A DNA stretch of 35,698 nucleotides from Hyphomicrobiales bacterium (GTDB lineage Bacteria > Pseudomonadota > Alphaproteobacteria > Rhizobiales > Beijerinckiaceae), in assembly GCA_028290405.1 (NCBI GenBank), contig JAQGJX010000214.1, positions 1 through 35,698 on the forward strand, written 5' to 3'. The position numbers and the translations under genes were made by a program. The notes below the pieces were generated by a model that saw nothing but the letters and a program-made list of their open reading frames with translations, was not told where the DNA came from and did not search any database. Every line of letters begins with the position of its first letter. Within the stretch, counting starts at the first letter, position 1. Below, piece by piece: positions 1 to 9,367 of the stretch.

Positions 1-1858
1 CGCCGCCATCGTTGCGCCCGTCTCTCCGCCGCCCCCCGGCGCTCCGCCCAAACCTGCGCCTGCGGGCGCCCAAGACGGAAAGCCCCTGCCGGTCCCGAAC
101 TTCGAGACGCTCGCGGTCAACATGGCGAAAGTCTTCGAGGAAGGCGGCAAGGCCCTCGCCGCCTACCTTCGCCCCATGGAGAACGGCAAGCCCAAGCCGG
201 ACATGAGCGAGGACGTCGAGGACGCCGTCAAGACGCTCGGCCACGTGGCCGAATACTGGCTGTCGGACCCCAAGCGCGCCATAGACGCCCAGACGCGCCT
301 GACCACGAGCCTCGTGACCCTGTGGGGCAACACGTTCCGGCGCTTTTCCGGCGAGCAGGTGGAGCCCGTGGCGCTCCCCGACCCCTCGGACAAGCGCTTC
401 TCGGACCCCGAATGGAAGGCCAACCCGGTCTTCGATTTCCTGCGGCAGGCCTACACGATCACCACGCGCTGGGCGAACGGGCTGGTCGCGGACGCCGACA
501 GCGTGGATCCTGAAACCCGCGAGAAGGCGAACTTCTACCTGCGCCAGATCGCCGGCGCCGTGTCCCCGTCCAACTTCATCGGCACCAACCCGGAATTGCT
601 GCGCGCGACCCTGGCGGAGAACGCCGAGAACCTCGTGCGCGGCATGAAGATGCTCGCGGAGGACATCGACGCCGGCAAGGGCGCGCTGAAGATCCGCCAG
701 AGCGACGCGACGAAGTTCGAACTCGGCCGCGACATGGCGACGACGCCCGGGAAAGTAATTTTCCGCAACGACCTCATGGAGTTGATCCAGTATTCTCCAG
801 CCACGCAGGAAGTCTACCGGCGCCCCCTGCTCATCGTGCCGCCCTGGATCAACAAGTTCTATGTGCTTGATCTGAATCCTGAAAAGAGCTTCGTGCGCTT
901 CTGCGTCGAGAGCGGCCTCACGGTGTTCGTCGTTTCGTGGGTCAACCCGGACGAGCGCCACGCGGACAAGAGCTTCGAGGATTACATCCGCGAGGGCATC
1001 TTTGGCGCGCTCGACGCCATCGAGGCCGCGACGGGCGAGCGGAAGGTCACCGCCATCGGCTATTGCGTCGGCGGCACCCTGCTGGCCATCGCGCTGGCGC
1101 TGATGGCCGCCACCGGCGACGACCGCATCGACAGCACGACGTTCTTCACCACGCAGGTGGACTTCACGGACGCAGGCGACCTGAAGCTGTTCGTCGACAG
1201 CGCGCGCATCGGCGCGCTGGAGCAGAAGATGCGCGAGACCGGCTATCTCGAGGGCGCCAAGATGGCGTCCGCGTTCAACATGCTGCGGCCCAACGAGCTG
1301 ATCTGGGGCTATTTCGTCAACAACTACCTCAAGGGCAAGGAGCCGATGCCCTTCGACCTGCTGACGTGGAACTCCGACTCGACGCGAATGCCCGCCGCTA
1401 ACCACTCGTTTTATTTGAGGAATTGTTATCTCGACAATACCCTCACGCGGGGCGAGATGACGATGGCGGGACATCGGCTAAACCTGGGGGACGTGAAGAT
1501 CCCCATCTATGACCTCGCGGCCCGGGAGGACCATATCGCCCCCGCCCGCTCGGTCTTCACGGGCGCGAAATTCTTCGGCGGGCCCGTGCGCTACGTGCTG
1601 GCGGGCTCGGGCCACATCGCCGGCGTGGTCAATCCCGTGAGCAAACCGAAGTACCAGTACTGGCTCGGCCCGCAACCGGCCGGGGACTTCGACGAATGGC
1701 TCGCGAAGGCGCAGGAGCGCCAGGGCTCCTGGTGGCGGGACTGGATTGAATGGATCGTCGCGCAGGCGCCCGAAAAGGTCCCCGCGCGCGAGCCCGGCGG
1801 CGGCAAGCTCGCGCCGCTGTGCGACGCGCCCGGCGAATACGTGCGCGTGAAGGCCTGA
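1..1858 (+). CDS. phaC: Class I poly(3-hydroxyalkanoate) synthase, 5' end cut off by the window
   Basis: This enzyme polymerises (R)-3-hydroxyacyl-CoA into PHA storage granules. The reading frame is open from base 2 and reads through to the stop at 1858, giving 618 visible residues. The ATG at 122 lies inside the family's N-terminal domain: the preceding residues NFETLAVN followed by [12 protein letters not shown] look like ordinary PhaC sequence. The true start is therefore probably left of the window, behind a Pro/Ala-rich lead. The lipase-like box GYCVGG has its nucleophile Cys at codon 1064-1066. The catalytic Asp (in AREDHIAP) is at 1529-1531 and the general-base His (in GSGHIAG) is at 1613-1615, so the triad is complete. 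The length fits class I PhaC (about 560-620 residues). It converges on the fadL-like gene, with a shared terminator between them. The family call is very secure; only the start is unknown. Confidence 0.96.
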   Translation, partial: AAIVAPVSPPPPGAPPKPAPAGAQDGKPLPVPNFETLAVNMAKVFEEGGKALAAYLRPMENGKPKPDMSEDVEDAVKTLGHVAEYWLSDPKRAIDAQTRLTTSLVTLWGNTFRRFSGEQVEPVALPDPSDKRFSDPEWKANPVFDFLRQAYTITTRWANGLVADADSVDPETREKANFYLRQIAGAVSPSNFIGTNPELLRATLAENAENLVRGMKMLAEDIDAGKGALKIRQSDATKFELGRDMATTPGKVIFRNDLMELIQYSPATQEVYRRPLLIVPPWINKFYVLDLNPEKSFVRFCVESGLTVFVVSWVNPDERHADKSFEDYIREGIFGALDAIEAATGERKVTAIGYCVGGTLLAIALALMAATGDDRIDSTTFFTTQVDFTDAGDLKLFVDSARIGALEQKMRETGYLEGAKMASAFNMLRPNELIWGYFVNNYLKGKEPMPFDLLTWNSDSTRMPAANHSFYLRNCYLDNTLTRGEMTMAGHRLNLGDVKIPIYDLAAREDHIAPARSVFTGAKFFGGPVRYVLAGSGHIAGVVNPVSKPKYQYWLGPQPAGDFDEWLAKAQERQGSWWRDWIEWIVAQAPEKVPAREPGGGKLAPLCDAPGEYVRVKA

Positions 1859-1899
1859 GGCGTTCGCGTCCCCGCGTTCGCGGACTCGCAGATCACGAA

Positions 1900-1930
1900 A
1901 AAGGGCGCCCCGCGAGGCGCCCTTTGTTTT
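1900..1930. terminator. Bidirectional intrinsic terminator between phaC and the fadL-like gene
   Basis: A perfect 10-bp stem, AAAGGGCGCC (1900-1909) with GGCGCCCTTT (1916-1925), closes a 6-base loop. It is followed on the plus strand by GTTTT. On the minus strand the other arm reads out into TTTCGTG. It sits in the 111-base gap between two convergent genes and can serve both. Confidence 0.85.
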
Positions 1931-1969
1931 GCCCGGCGACGAGCGGGCCGCAGCCCGCCGCCCCTCGGC

Positions 1970-3271
1970 TCAGTACTTGGCGACGAGCACGCCCGGAGCC
2001 TTCGCGCCCCACTTCGTGGTCACGCCCAGCGAGAAGATGTCGATCTGCGACTTGGCCGAACCGTTGTAGGCGTTCAGCAACGTTCCCGAATAGGTCGCGT
2101 GGCCGGGCCCGATCGCGATCGGAGCCTCCTTCACGAAGATATGGCTGTAGGACGCATTCACCGTGAAGCGGTCGTTGACCTCGTAGCTGAGGCCGGTGGA
2201 CAGCCACAGGCGATTGTTGTCGGGCAGACGGGTCGTGCGGACTTCCGTCGTGACCGGAGACAGCTCGTAGGCGACGCCGCCGCGCACGGTCAGCGCCTGC
2301 GACCACTTGTATTCGCCGCCAAGGGCGAAGAACCAGCCGTCCTTGTAGTTGAAGGGAATCGACTGGAGCGTCCCGGGCGCGGCCGCGACCAGCGGTCCCG
2401 ACAGCGGCGCCGTCCCGATGCGGCTCCAGCCCTGCCATTCCACCGACGCAAGCAGGTCGAACTCCTGGGTGACAGTCTGGCGCAAGCTGAGGTTCACGCG
2501 GTCGGGCAGCTTCAGCGTGCCCTTGATGGCCGAACCATTGAGGCCGGCAAGCAGGCCGCTCGTCATGTACTGGCCCTCGATCGCCTGGTCGATCCGGGAG
2601 CGATACCCGAGGCCGATCGCCGTGCCGGCCAGCGGCTTCCACGTCAGGCCCGCCGTCACGCCAAAGCCCCAGCCGTCCCCCTTGAAGCCGGCGATGCTGG
2701 GATCGGCGCCGGCGCCGATGGCGGAAATGAACTTGGCGTCGAAGTACTGCGCCTGCACGCCGAAGCCGAGCGAGACCGTGTCGCTGACCTTGTAGGCGAG
2801 GCTCGGCGTGAGGTTATAGGTGCGCGCCTTGGTGGTCATGGAGTTCATCTGCCCGCCCCACGGCTTGTCGGGCTTCGTGGTCAGGCCGTAGGGGGCGTTG
2901 AAGGCCGCGCCGAAATAAAGCCGGTCCGTCAGCGGAATCACCAGGTACGAGGCGGGAACGAGCGCGTCCTGCCCGATGTCGCCCGAGCCGGCCGTTCCAA
3001 GCCGTCCCGTCCCGGTGATCTTGGTGTTGGGCATCACCAGCGAGAAATTGTTCTCGGTCGTGATCTGCTGAAACCCGGTGATCGTCGCCGGATTGAGGAA
3101 CATCGCGGAAGGCGAAGAGCCCGGGGCGGCGTAGCCTGCATAGGCGCTGCCGTTGAAGACCGTGCTCTGCGACTGGTTGATGAAGCCGCCGGCCAGCGCC
3201 GAACCTGCGCCCGCGCCCAACGCGGCCAAAGCGACGCCCGCGCGCAGCGAGCCCTTGAAAATCTGCCCCAT
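1970..3271 (-). CDS. FadL/OmpP1/TodX-family outer-membrane transport protein
   Basis: A 433-residue outer-membrane beta-barrel of the FadL family, which takes up long-chain fatty acids or other hydrophobic compounds. The ATG at 3271 is chosen because an AGGGGA ribosome-binding site lies 7 bases upstream and a clear signal peptide follows: MGQIFKGSLR, then an Ala/Gly-rich core, with cleavage near residue 28 after SALA. The mature protein starts GGFINQSQS. Next come the family's N-terminal features, GSAYAGYAAPGSSPSAMFLNPA (about residues 41-62), which form the plug region. The rest alternates in short beta strands, and the last residue is aromatic (Tyr), as is usual for barrel insertion. Its closeness to phaC would fit fatty-acid-derived monomers feeding PHA synthesis, but that is inference. 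The substrate cannot be read from the sequence. Confidence 0.9.
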   Translation of the reverse strand: MGQIFKGSLRAGVALAALGAGAGSALAGGFINQSQSTVFNGSAYAGYAAPGSSPSAMFLNPATITGFQQITTENNFSLVMPNTKITGTGRLGTAGSGDIGQDALVPASYLVIPLTDRLYFGAAFNAPYGLTTKPDKPWGGQMNSMTTKARTYNLTPSLAYKVSDTVSLGFGVQAQYFDAKFISAIGAGADPSIAGFKGDGWGFGVTAGLTWKPLAGTAIGLGYRSRIDQAIEGQYMTSGLLAGLNGSAIKGTLKLPDRVNLSLRQTVTQEFDLLASVEWQGWSRIGTAPLSGPLVAAAPGTLQSIPFNYKDGWFFALGGEYKWSQALTVRGGVAYELSPVTTEVRTTRLPDNNRLWLSTGLSYEVNDRFTVNASYSHIFVKEAPIAIGPGHATYSGTLLNAYNGSAKSQIDIFSLGVTTKWGAKAPGVLVAKY

Positions 3272-3336
3272 GACGTCCCCTTTGCGGCCCGCCCGGCTTG
3301 CAGCCTTTTTTGGGCGTGACGATCTGTAACGTTTCC

Positions 3337-3365
3337 ACCTAAGCTGGTGTTGAAAACGCTGGCAA
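3337..3365 (-). promoter_or_regulatory. Possible sigma-70-like promoter for the fadL-like gene
   Basis: On the minus strand TTGCCA (3365-3360) is followed after 17 bases by TTAGGT (3342-3337), which is 66 bases before the start codon. The -35 is good (five of six) but the -10 is poor, so this is a weak call. Confidence 0.25.
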
Positions 3366-3444
3366 CGGTCAGGCTGAAGGGAAGACGGGGTTTGAGCCGG
3401 AGCCAGGCCGCAATTTGCGGACCCGTGGCTCCGACGCAACACGT

Positions 3445-3463
3445 TGTATCGCGAAACGATACA
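3445..3463. promoter_or_regulatory. Inverted repeat, TetR-type operator candidate
   Basis: TGTATCGCGAAACGATACA is a perfect 7-bp inverted repeat with a 5-base spacer. It lies in the 221-base gap upstream of the fadL-like gene and about 80 bases above the possible promoter. TetR-family regulators often bind repeats of this size and spacing. No regulator gene is next to it. The remainder of the gap shows nothing else that I recognise. Confidence 0.45.
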
Positions 3464-3492
3464 GAGGTTGACGATTATTCGGCTTGGGACGG

Positions 3493-4416
3493 TCAGAGGC
3501 CCAGCATCAACTCCAGGTTCTGGACGGCGGCCCGGGAGGCGCCCTTGCCGAGATTGTCGAGGCGCGCGGTGAGCACGGCGTGCTGGCGGCCGGGATTGGC
3601 GTGGACGCGCAACTCCATGCGATTCGTGTCGTTGAGCGCCTGCGGCTCCAGCTTGCCGCCCTCGCGCGCCAAAGCGGAGCCCGCCACCACGGCGACGACC
3701 TTCGAGCCCGCGTAACGCGCGGCGAGCGCCTGCTCCAGCGCCTCCCCGGACGGCGCGCCTGGCAGCATGTCGAGATGCAGCGGGATCGAAACGATCATGC
3801 CCTGGCGGAAGTCCGCCACCGAAGGCACGAAGATCGCCCTGCGGGACAAGCGCGAATAGGCCTGGATCTCGCCCATGTGCTTGTGCTCGAGCGCCAGCGC
3901 GTAAAGCTCGAAGTCCGGCGCGGTGCGCGCTTCGTACTCGGCGATCATGGACTTGCCGCCGCCGCTGTAGCCCGAGACGGCGTTGATCGTGACCGGAAAA
4001 TCAGCGGGCATCAGGCCCGCGTCCACCAGCGGGCGCAACAGCGCGATGGCGCCGGTCGCGTAGCAGCCGGGGTTCGACACGAGCTTCGCGGCGGCGATGG
4101 CGTCCGCCTGCCCGTCCGCCAGTTCCGCAAAGCCATAGACCCAGCCGGGCGCAACGCGGTGCGCCGTGGAGGCGTCGAGCATCTTGGGCGACCGCGCGCC
4201 AAGGCCCGCCGCCAGCGCGACCGATTCCCTGGCGGCGTCGTCCGGCAGGCACAGGACCACGCAGTCCACTCCCGCCATCAGCGCCTGCTTGGCGCCCGCG
4301 TCCTTGCGCTTGTCGGGGTCGATGCTGACCACCTCGATGTCGCGGCGCTCCGCCAGAAGCTCGCGGATGAGCAAACCCGTCGTGCCGGCCTCGCCGTCAA
4401 TGAACACCCTGGCCAT
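3493..4416 (-). CDS. argC: N-acetyl-gamma-glutamyl-phosphate reductase, form 2
   Basis: This cytoplasmic enzyme of arginine synthesis reduces N-acetylglutamyl-5-phosphate to N-acetylglutamate semialdehyde with NADPH. The protein has 307 residues, the normal length of the shorter form-2 ArgC. The start at 4416 is chosen over an in-frame ATG at 4431 because AGGA lies 8 bases upstream of the former, and because [14 protein letters not shown] is the usual family beginning. The nucleotide-binding loop GEAGTTG is at residues 8-14. The catalytic Cys is Cys118 in SNPGCYATG. The Gly-rich segment [10 protein letters not shown] and the LEHKHMGEI motif with its catalytic His follow. It lies 70 bases downstream of speB on the same strand, and about 6.2 kb from rpsI, its common neighbour in related genomes. 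Confidence 0.96.
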   Translation of the reverse strand: MARVFIDGEAGTTGLLIRELLAERRDIEVVSIDPDKRKDAGAKQALMAGVDCVVLCLPDDAARESVALAAGLGARSPKMLDASTAHRVAPGWVYGFAELADGQADAIAAAKLVSNPGCYATGAIALLRPLVDAGLMPADFPVTINAVSGYSGGGKSMIAEYEARTAPDFELYALALEHKHMGEIQAYSRLSRRAIFVPSVADFRQGMIVSIPLHLDMLPGAPSGEALEQALAARYAGSKVVAVVAGSALAREGGKLEPQALNDTNRMELRVHANPGRQHAVLTARLDNLGKGASRAAVQNLELMLGL

Positions 4417-4486
4417 CGCGTTGATCCTCATGCGTGCGCGTGCGCAACGTGGTAACGGCGCGCCGCCGCATCTGGAAGCCAAAAAT

Positions 4487-5434
4487 TCAGCGCCCGCGCC
4501 CCGCCAGCCGTTGCAGGTATCGCTGCACGAGCGTCGAAGCGGCGACGGCGGTGATGTCGGAATGGTCGAACGGCGGGCAAACCTCCACCACGTCCATGCC
4601 GCGAAAATCCACCTCCCCCAGCCGCCACAGGATCGCCAGCGCTTCGGCGCAGGTGAACCCGCCCGCCACCGGCGTGCCCGTGCCGGGCGCAAAGGCGGGG
4701 TCGAGCGCGTCGACGTCGAAGGTGAGGTAGGCGGCGCCCGGCCCCACGCGCGTCTTGATTCGCGCCGCCACGCCCCCGCAGCCCAGCGCCTGGCAGGTGT
4801 CCATGTCGAGTATCTCGATCCCGTAATCGTGCGGCGCCACCGTGCGCACGCCGATCTGGACCGACCGCCCCACGTCGATCAGCCCTTCCGCCACAGCACG
4901 GGTGACGAACGTGCCGTGCGACATCTTCGTGCCGTCGTCGTCCCACGTGTCCTGATGGGCGTCGAACTGCACCAGCGCCAGCGGGCCATGCACGGCGGCG
5001 TGCGCGCGCAGCAGCGGCAGGGTGACGAAATGATCGCCCCCCAGGGTGATGAGATGGCGCCCGGCGTCGATGATCTGCGCCGCCTGCCGTTCGATGTGGC
5101 CCGGGACGTCGTGAAGGCGCTCATACTCGAAGTAGCAGTCGCCCGCGTCGATCACCGCCAGCGTCGCGAACGGGTCCTTGCCGGACGGGTATTGCGGGTC
5201 CCCGTCGAAGATGGCGCTGGCGCGGCGGATCGCTGCGGGGCCGAAGCGCGCGCCGGGCCGGTTGGAGGTCGCGCAATCGAACGGCACGCCCCACACCACC
5301 ACGTCCGCCTGGCCGAAGTCCTTGCTGAAGCGCCGCCGCATGAACGAGGGCGCGCCGGCGAACGTGGGCTCGTGGGAGCCGCCCATGAGCGGCCCGCAAA
5401 TGGCGTTGTCGATGGAGACAGGATCGTGGCTCAT
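4487..5434 (-). CDS. speB: Agmatinase (ureohydrolase family)
   Basis: A binuclear manganese enzyme that hydrolyses agmatine to putrescine and urea. The 315-residue protein carries all the metal-binding motifs of the arginase/agmatinase fold: GGDHF at 132-136, DAHQD at 158-162 (Asp158, His160, Asp162) and FDVDALDP at 239-246 (Asp240, Asp242). The run [13 protein letters not shown] and the [10 protein letters not shown] segment resemble E. coli SpeB more than arginases. A related guanidino substrate, such as guanidinobutyrate, cannot be excluded. A weak ribosome-binding site (AAGAG) precedes the ATG. It sits between the exported unknown protein (52 bases upstream) and argC (70 bases downstream), and may be cotranscribed with both. 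Confidence 0.92.
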   Translation of the reverse strand: MSHDPVSIDNAICGPLMGGSHEPTFAGAPSFMRRRFSKDFGQADVVVWGVPFDCATSNRPGARFGPAAIRRASAIFDGDPQYPSGKDPFATLAVIDAGDCYFEYERLHDVPGHIERQAAQIIDAGRHLITLGGDHFVTLPLLRAHAAVHGPLALVQFDAHQDTWDDDGTKMSHGTFVTRAVAEGLIDVGRSVQIGVRTVAPHDYGIEILDMDTCQALGCGGVAARIKTRVGPGAAYLTFDVDALDPAFAPGTGTPVAGGFTCAEALAILWRLGEVDFRGMDVVEVCPPFDHSDITAVAASTLVQRYLQRLAGRGR

Positions 5435-5486
5435 GCGCTCTTATGTAGGCGCCGCAGGACGCGGCGGCTACGGCGGGGCCGCGCGC

Positions 5487-6755
5487 CTACCGGTTGGCGG
5501 TCACGCTCAGGTCGATCTTGGAGAAGAAGTCCGCCGGGTCCTTGATCTGCGCGAGCCCCAGGAAGGAGGCCCCGAACCCCTTGCTCTTCAGCGAAATCGT
5601 CAGGCTGCGCGGGTCCTTCACGAACGTCCCCAGCGCGTCCGCCAGAAGCAGCGCCGACGGTTCGCCGCCCAGCAGGATCGGCAGCATGCCGCTCACCATC
5701 ATGGCCCATTCCAGCCGGACGGCCGCCACGTCCTTCTGCTGCATGGCGGCGTAGAAGGCGAGCGCCTTCTGGAACAGGCCGTTGTCAACGTATTTCAACG
5801 TCAGCGTGCGCAGGTCGCCCTGCATCAGCGCGTTCATGCGCGCGGCCTTGTCGCCCGTGAAGGACGAGCGGTCGATGTTGCCGAACGCGCCTGACAGGCC
5901 CAGCACCCCCGCGTCCGCCCCCGACACCGAATAGTCGACCAGCTTGAAAGCCTTGCCCACGGGATCGTAGGCGCCCTCGACGTTCATGCCGAGATCGACC
6001 TTCTCATACCCGAAGCTCGCCAGCGCCTGCCCGGCGGCCGAGGCGCGCGGGGGCGTGAAGCTCAGGCCCTCCACGCGCATGCGGGCGGCCAGCGGAGCGT
6101 CCCCGTCGTAGGTCGCCCCGCCCGTCGCCCCGGCCAGGCGGATGTCATAGAGATTGCCGCCCACGGCGGTCGCGGGCGTCTCCACGTCGGGCACGGTGAG
6201 TTGCAGGCCGGTCCACGAGAACGCGCCGACGCGCGCCGCGCCGTCCGTGGCGTCGCCCTTGAGGGCCGCCGCCACGACGCTCGAAACGTCCACGTTCTTC
6301 AACGACAGGGGCCCGGAGGCGATCCGGCCCTCGCTCGCGTCCTTGCCCGTCTCGGCGTTCTTGAACACGCCCGAAAAGCCGGAAAGGTCGGCGCTCTCGA
6401 ATTTCGCCCGGTTGACGTTCACCATCACGTAGTCGCGGAACGTGAGCGCGCCCGTCTGCTCGCCCGTCTGGGTCACCACGATCTCGGGGATCGAGATGCG
6501 CGCGGCCTCCATCTTCATCGCCAGCGCGCTGCGCGCCAGAGGGCTGGTGGAGGACGACAGGAACGCGTCGATTTCCGGGCGCGTGAGGTTCGTGCCGGTG
6601 ATCTCGATGCGCCGGATGAGCACGTCGCCCTTCGAGTCCTTGGCGGGGATGCGGACGTTTTCGAGAAGATGGTTCTCCAGCGCGAACGCGACCGGCGCTG
6701 CGAGGCAGCTGGTGGAAAGAGCGAGCGCGAGAGCGGCGGAACGAAGAACGGCCAT
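5487..6755 (-). CDS. Exported protein of unknown function
   Basis: A 422-residue protein with a clear Sec signal peptide: MAVLRSA, a hydrophobic core, then VAFA at about residue 25 as cleavage site. The mature part begins LENHLLENVRIP. It is rich in short alternating polar/hydrophobic segments such as IEITGTNLTRPEI, FRDYVMVNVNRAKFES and LSLKNVDVSSVVAAAL. This pattern suggests a long beta-rich periplasmic protein, loosely like AsmA/YdgA-type proteins, but I do not recognise a named domain. There are no transmembrane helices after the signal peptide and only one Cys, which lies in the signal region. GGGGA lies 8-9 bases before the ATG. It lies between gpx and speB on the same strand, which gives no functional hint. 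Confidence 0.8.
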   Translation of the reverse strand: MAVLRSAALALALSTSCLAAPVAFALENHLLENVRIPAKDSKGDVLIRRIEITGTNLTRPEIDAFLSSSTSPLARSALAMKMEAARISIPEIVVTQTGEQTGALTFRDYVMVNVNRAKFESADLSGFSGVFKNAETGKDASEGRIASGPLSLKNVDVSSVVAAALKGDATDGAARVGAFSWTGLQLTVPDVETPATAVGGNLYDIRLAGATGGATYDGDAPLAARMRVEGLSFTPPRASAAGQALASFGYEKVDLGMNVEGAYDPVGKAFKLVDYSVSGADAGVLGLSGAFGNIDRSSFTGDKAARMNALMQGDLRTLTLKYVDNGLFQKALAFYAAMQQKDVAAVRLEWAMMVSGMLPILLGGEPSALLLADALGTFVKDPRSLTISLKSKGFGASFLGLAQIKDPADFFSKIDLSVTANR

Positions 6756-6860
6756 GCAGGAATCCCCAGAAAACAGAAGCGCAGAATGCTGCGGCGGCGC
6801 GCCGCCCGCAAGTGCGGCGACGCCGCGCGGACGCCGGAGCCTTGACGCGGACCGGCGAAC

Positions 6861-7346
6861 TCAGCCCGCGAGCAGCGCCTCGATGTCGCCCTTCAGCGCC
6901 TCGGGCTTGGTGGTCGGCGCATAGCGTTCGGTCACGCGGCCCTCCCGGTCCACCAGGAACTTGGTGAAGTTCCACTTGATGGCCTCGGAGCCCAGCAGCC
7001 CCGCCTTGGCGGACTTGAGGTGCTTGTAGAGCGGATGGGCGCCCTCTCCGTTAACGTCGATCTTGGCGAACATCGGGAAGGTCACGTTGTAGCTCAGCGA
7101 ACAAAACGACCGGATTTCTTCGGCGTCGCCGGGCTCCTGCTGGCCGAACTGGTTGCACGGAAAGCCCAGCACGCTGAAGCCGCGCGGGCCGTATTGCTGC
7201 TGCAACGCCTCCAGCCCGGCGTATTGGGACGTGAACCCGCACTGGCTCGCCGTATTGACCACCAGCAGGACCTTTCCGCGAAAATCCGACAGGGGAACGT
7301 CTTCGCCCGAGAGCGCCTTGGCGGAAAAATCATGGACGTTGGTCAT
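6861..7346 (-). CDS. Glutathione peroxidase-family thiol peroxidase
   Basis: Reduces hydroperoxides in the cytoplasm with a Cys active site. The 161-residue protein has the peroxidatic Cys36 in NTASQCGFTSQ, the GFPCNQFGQQEPG motif at 61-73 with the catalytic Gln70, and WNFTKFLVD at 125-133. Cys82 in the FCSLSYNVTFP motif matches the resolving Cys of yeast Gpx3 (Cys36/Cys82). The likely electron donor is therefore thioredoxin rather than glutathione, which is an inference. The start at 7346 gives the usual family beginning MTNVHDFSAKALSG; its ribosome-binding site is weak. A longer in-frame start at 7394 would add 16 unlikely residues. The gene diverges from the MFS transporter across a 176-base gap in which I see no clear operator. 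Confidence 0.93.
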   Translation of the reverse strand: MTNVHDFSAKALSGEDVPLSDFRGKVLLVVNTASQCGFTSQYAGLEALQQQYGPRGFSVLGFPCNQFGQQEPGDAEEIRSFCSLSYNVTFPMFAKIDVNGEGAHPLYKHLKSAKAGLLGSEAIKWNFTKFLVDREGRVTERYAPTTKPEALKGDIEALLAG

Positions 7347-7522
7347 GAGGGGCTTTCGTGATCGTGGTCCCAAACCGGCGGGAACGTCCGGCAATCTATC
7401 GCCAAGGTGCGTCGCGCGCCACCCGCGCCCTGTTCAAGCGGCCGTCCGTCAACTAACGTCCGCGCGATCGCCTGAAGGGCGACGCCAGCGCCGCAACGAT
7501 CTTCCGGGGGAAACGACGTTCA

Positions 7523-8770
7523 ATGCCACAAGCGATCCCCCGGCTCATCAAGCGAAACATCGCTCTCCTCGCCCTGTCGCTGTCCTTCGCCGGCGCGGGG
7601 ATGCAGTTCGCCTACGGCTTCGGCCCGCTCATGGTCGTGTCCCTCACCGGCTCGTCGGCGCTTGCGGGCCTGTCGGTGGGGCTTATCGGGCTCAGCCGCT
7701 TCCTCGTCGCCTATCCCATCGGCAAGATCACGGACACGTTCGGCCGCAAGCCCGGCGTGATGTTCGGGCTGGTGCTGGCGCTATTCGGCACGCTGACGCT
7801 CTACGCCTCGATGGCGCTGCACAGCATCGTGCTGTTCACCTTCGGCCTGCTCGTCTTCGGCATGGGCATGAACGCCTCGCAGCAGATGCGGGTGGCGGCG
7901 ACCGACATGGTCCCGCCGCGCCTGCGCGCGCAGGCTCTGGGCTATGTGGCGCTGGGCTCGCTGTTCGGCCTCGTGCTCAGCCCCGTCATGGTGCAACTGG
8001 CCGAGGTCGCCGGGAGCTATGTAGGGCAGGATCCGCTGGGCATGCCGTGGCTGTTCCTGCCCGCCCTCATTCTTCTGGGCATGTTCATCCTGTCCTTCGT
8101 GCGGCCGGACCCCAAGCACATCGGGATGAACCTGCAGAAGTACTATCCGGACGAGAAGGCGCACGCGCAGGAGCGCAGCGCCCCCGCCGGCCAGTACAAC
8201 GCGTGGCGCATGTTCCGCGATCCCGCGCTGCGCCTCGCCATCGTCTCCAACAGCGCCGCGACCGGCAACATGTCCATCGTGATGGTGCTGACCTCGCTGG
8301 TGCTCTCGCACCACGGGCACTCGCTGCTGTCCATCGCGGTCTCGCACATGTTCCACTCGGTGGGCATGTTCGCCTTCACCATCCCGCTGGGGCGGCTCGC
8401 GGACAGGCACGGGCGCATGCAGGTGATGATGCCCGGCGTGGCGACCACGCTGGTGGGCGCGGCCCTGCTGGCCTTCACGTCGTCTTGGATCCTCGTGACG
8501 CTCGGCACCTTCCTGGTCGGCCTGGGCTGGGCGGGCGCCAACGTGGCGGCGACGGCGCTGATCGCCGACCGCTCGTCCACCCAGGAGCGCGGCCGCGCCA
8601 TCGGCTTCAACGACACGTTCGCGGGCGCCACCAGCGTGTTCGCCGCGCTCATGACAGGCCCCGCCCTGCAATGGTCCGGCCTGCCCGCCACGGGGATCAC
8701 GGCTGTTTGCCTTGCGGCCATTCCGCTGGGTCTCTTCATGGTGCAAAGGCAGATGCGGCTGGCGCACTAA
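7523..8770 (+). CDS. Major facilitator superfamily transporter
   Basis: A 415-residue inner-membrane protein with about 12 hydrophobic helices. MFS motif A is present after helix 2 as GKITDTFGRKPG, and a second-half counterpart GRLADRHGRMQ follows after helix 8. This two-fold layout is typical of drug/proton antiporters and metabolite carriers. GGGGGAAA lies about 10 bases before the ATG at 7523. The substrate cannot be read from the sequence. It stands alone on the plus strand, with 6 bases between its stop and the convergent stop of the next gene. Confidence 0.9.
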   Translation: MPQAIPRLIKRNIALLALSLSFAGAGMQFAYGFGPLMVVSLTGSSALAGLSVGLIGLSRFLVAYPIGKITDTFGRKPGVMFGLVLALFGTLTLYASMALHSIVLFTFGLLVFGMGMNASQQMRVAATDMVPPRLRAQALGYVALGSLFGLVLSPVMVQLAEVAGSYVGQDPLGMPWLFLPALILLGMFILSFVRPDPKHIGMNLQKYYPDEKAHAQERSAPAGQYNAWRMFRDPALRLAIVSNSAATGNMSIVMVLTSLVLSHHGHSLLSIAVSHMFHSVGMFAFTIPLGRLADRHGRMQVMMPGVATTLVGAALLAFTSSWILVTLGTFLVGLGWAGANVAATALIADRSSTQERGRAIGFNDTFAGATSVFAALMTGPALQWSGLPATGITAVCLAAIPLGLFMVQRQMRLAH

Positions 8771-8776
8771 GGCGCA

Positions 8777-9355
8777 TCAGCGACCCAGCACGCGCCCCGC
8801 CCAATTGACGACGGCGGCGCTTTGCACAAACGCCATGGCGCGGGCGGCGGACTCCGGCGCGTCGTCGATGAGGGCGGTGGCGACCATTACGTCGCACTTG
8901 CGGCTGAACGCCACCGACAGCGCGCCGGCGGACGGCGCGCCCGCCCCATAGCGCCGCGCACGGCCCTTCATGGCGCCCACGGCGATTTCGCGCCCGACCT
9001 CTACGGGCGCAAAGCCCGTCCCGATCAGCTCCACGTCGCCGATCTGGTCCAGCATGGCGTCGTCCGCCACCCCGGCCGTGCAGTCGCAGAAGCCCAGCTT
9101 GGGGCGCACCGCGATGCGGATGCGCGTCCCGCAGAAAGGCGCGCGGCACTCGTACGCGACGCCCGGCGGGAACTGGTCCCGGGTGAACGGCCACGCCGTT
9201 TCGCTCCACCCGGCGGGGATTTCGCGCCCGTCGATGTCCCGCGACCCCGCGACGGGCAGGAACAGGGAAATGGCGAACCCGAGCAGCCCCGCGCCAGCGA
9301 CGCTGGCGAGCACGTAGAGCGCGAACTCGGACTTCAGGCGCAGGGGCGCTGGCAA
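8777..9355 (-). CDS. Membrane-anchored protein of unknown function, downstream of the TctC-like gene
   Basis: A 192-residue protein with one N-terminal transmembrane helix (about residues 11-36) and a probable periplasmic domain. The domain holds five Cys: Cys70 and Cys75 (ECRAPFC), Cys90 and Cys92 (FCDC) and Cys154. This spacing could form disulfides or bind a metal. I do not recognise the family. The start is TTG at 9355, supported by CGGAG 7 bases upstream, placed immediately after the stop of the TctC-like gene. The two genes are 12 bases apart and almost certainly cotranscribed. An alternative first codon inside the helix is less likely. Confidence 0.72.
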   Translation of the reverse strand: MPAPLRLKSEFALYVLASVAGAGLLGFAISLFLPVAGSRDIDGREIPAGWSETAWPFTRDQFPPGVAYECRAPFCGTRIRIAVRPKLGFCDCTAGVADDAMLDQIGDVELIGTGFAPVEVGREIAVGAMKGRARRYGAGAPSAGALSVAFSRKCDVMVATALIDDAPESAARAMAFVQSAAVVNWAGRVLGR

Positions 9356-9367
9356 TGTGCGGCTCCG

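Noticed and set aside
2099-3319. Long open frame on the plus strand opposite the fadL-like gene
   Set aside because: It is the antisense shadow of a clear outer-membrane protein gene. Its product is Arg/Gly-rich without any domain.
6791-6807. GC palindrome GGCGGCGCGCCGCC as terminator of the glutathione peroxidase gene
   Set aside because: There is no T tract on the minus strand after it, and such runs arise easily in DNA this rich in G and C.
7153-8808. 551-codon plus-strand frame overlapping the MFS gene
   Set aside because: It is a different frame over the MFS transporter with an Arg/His-rich product. The transporter frame has 12 helices and motif A.
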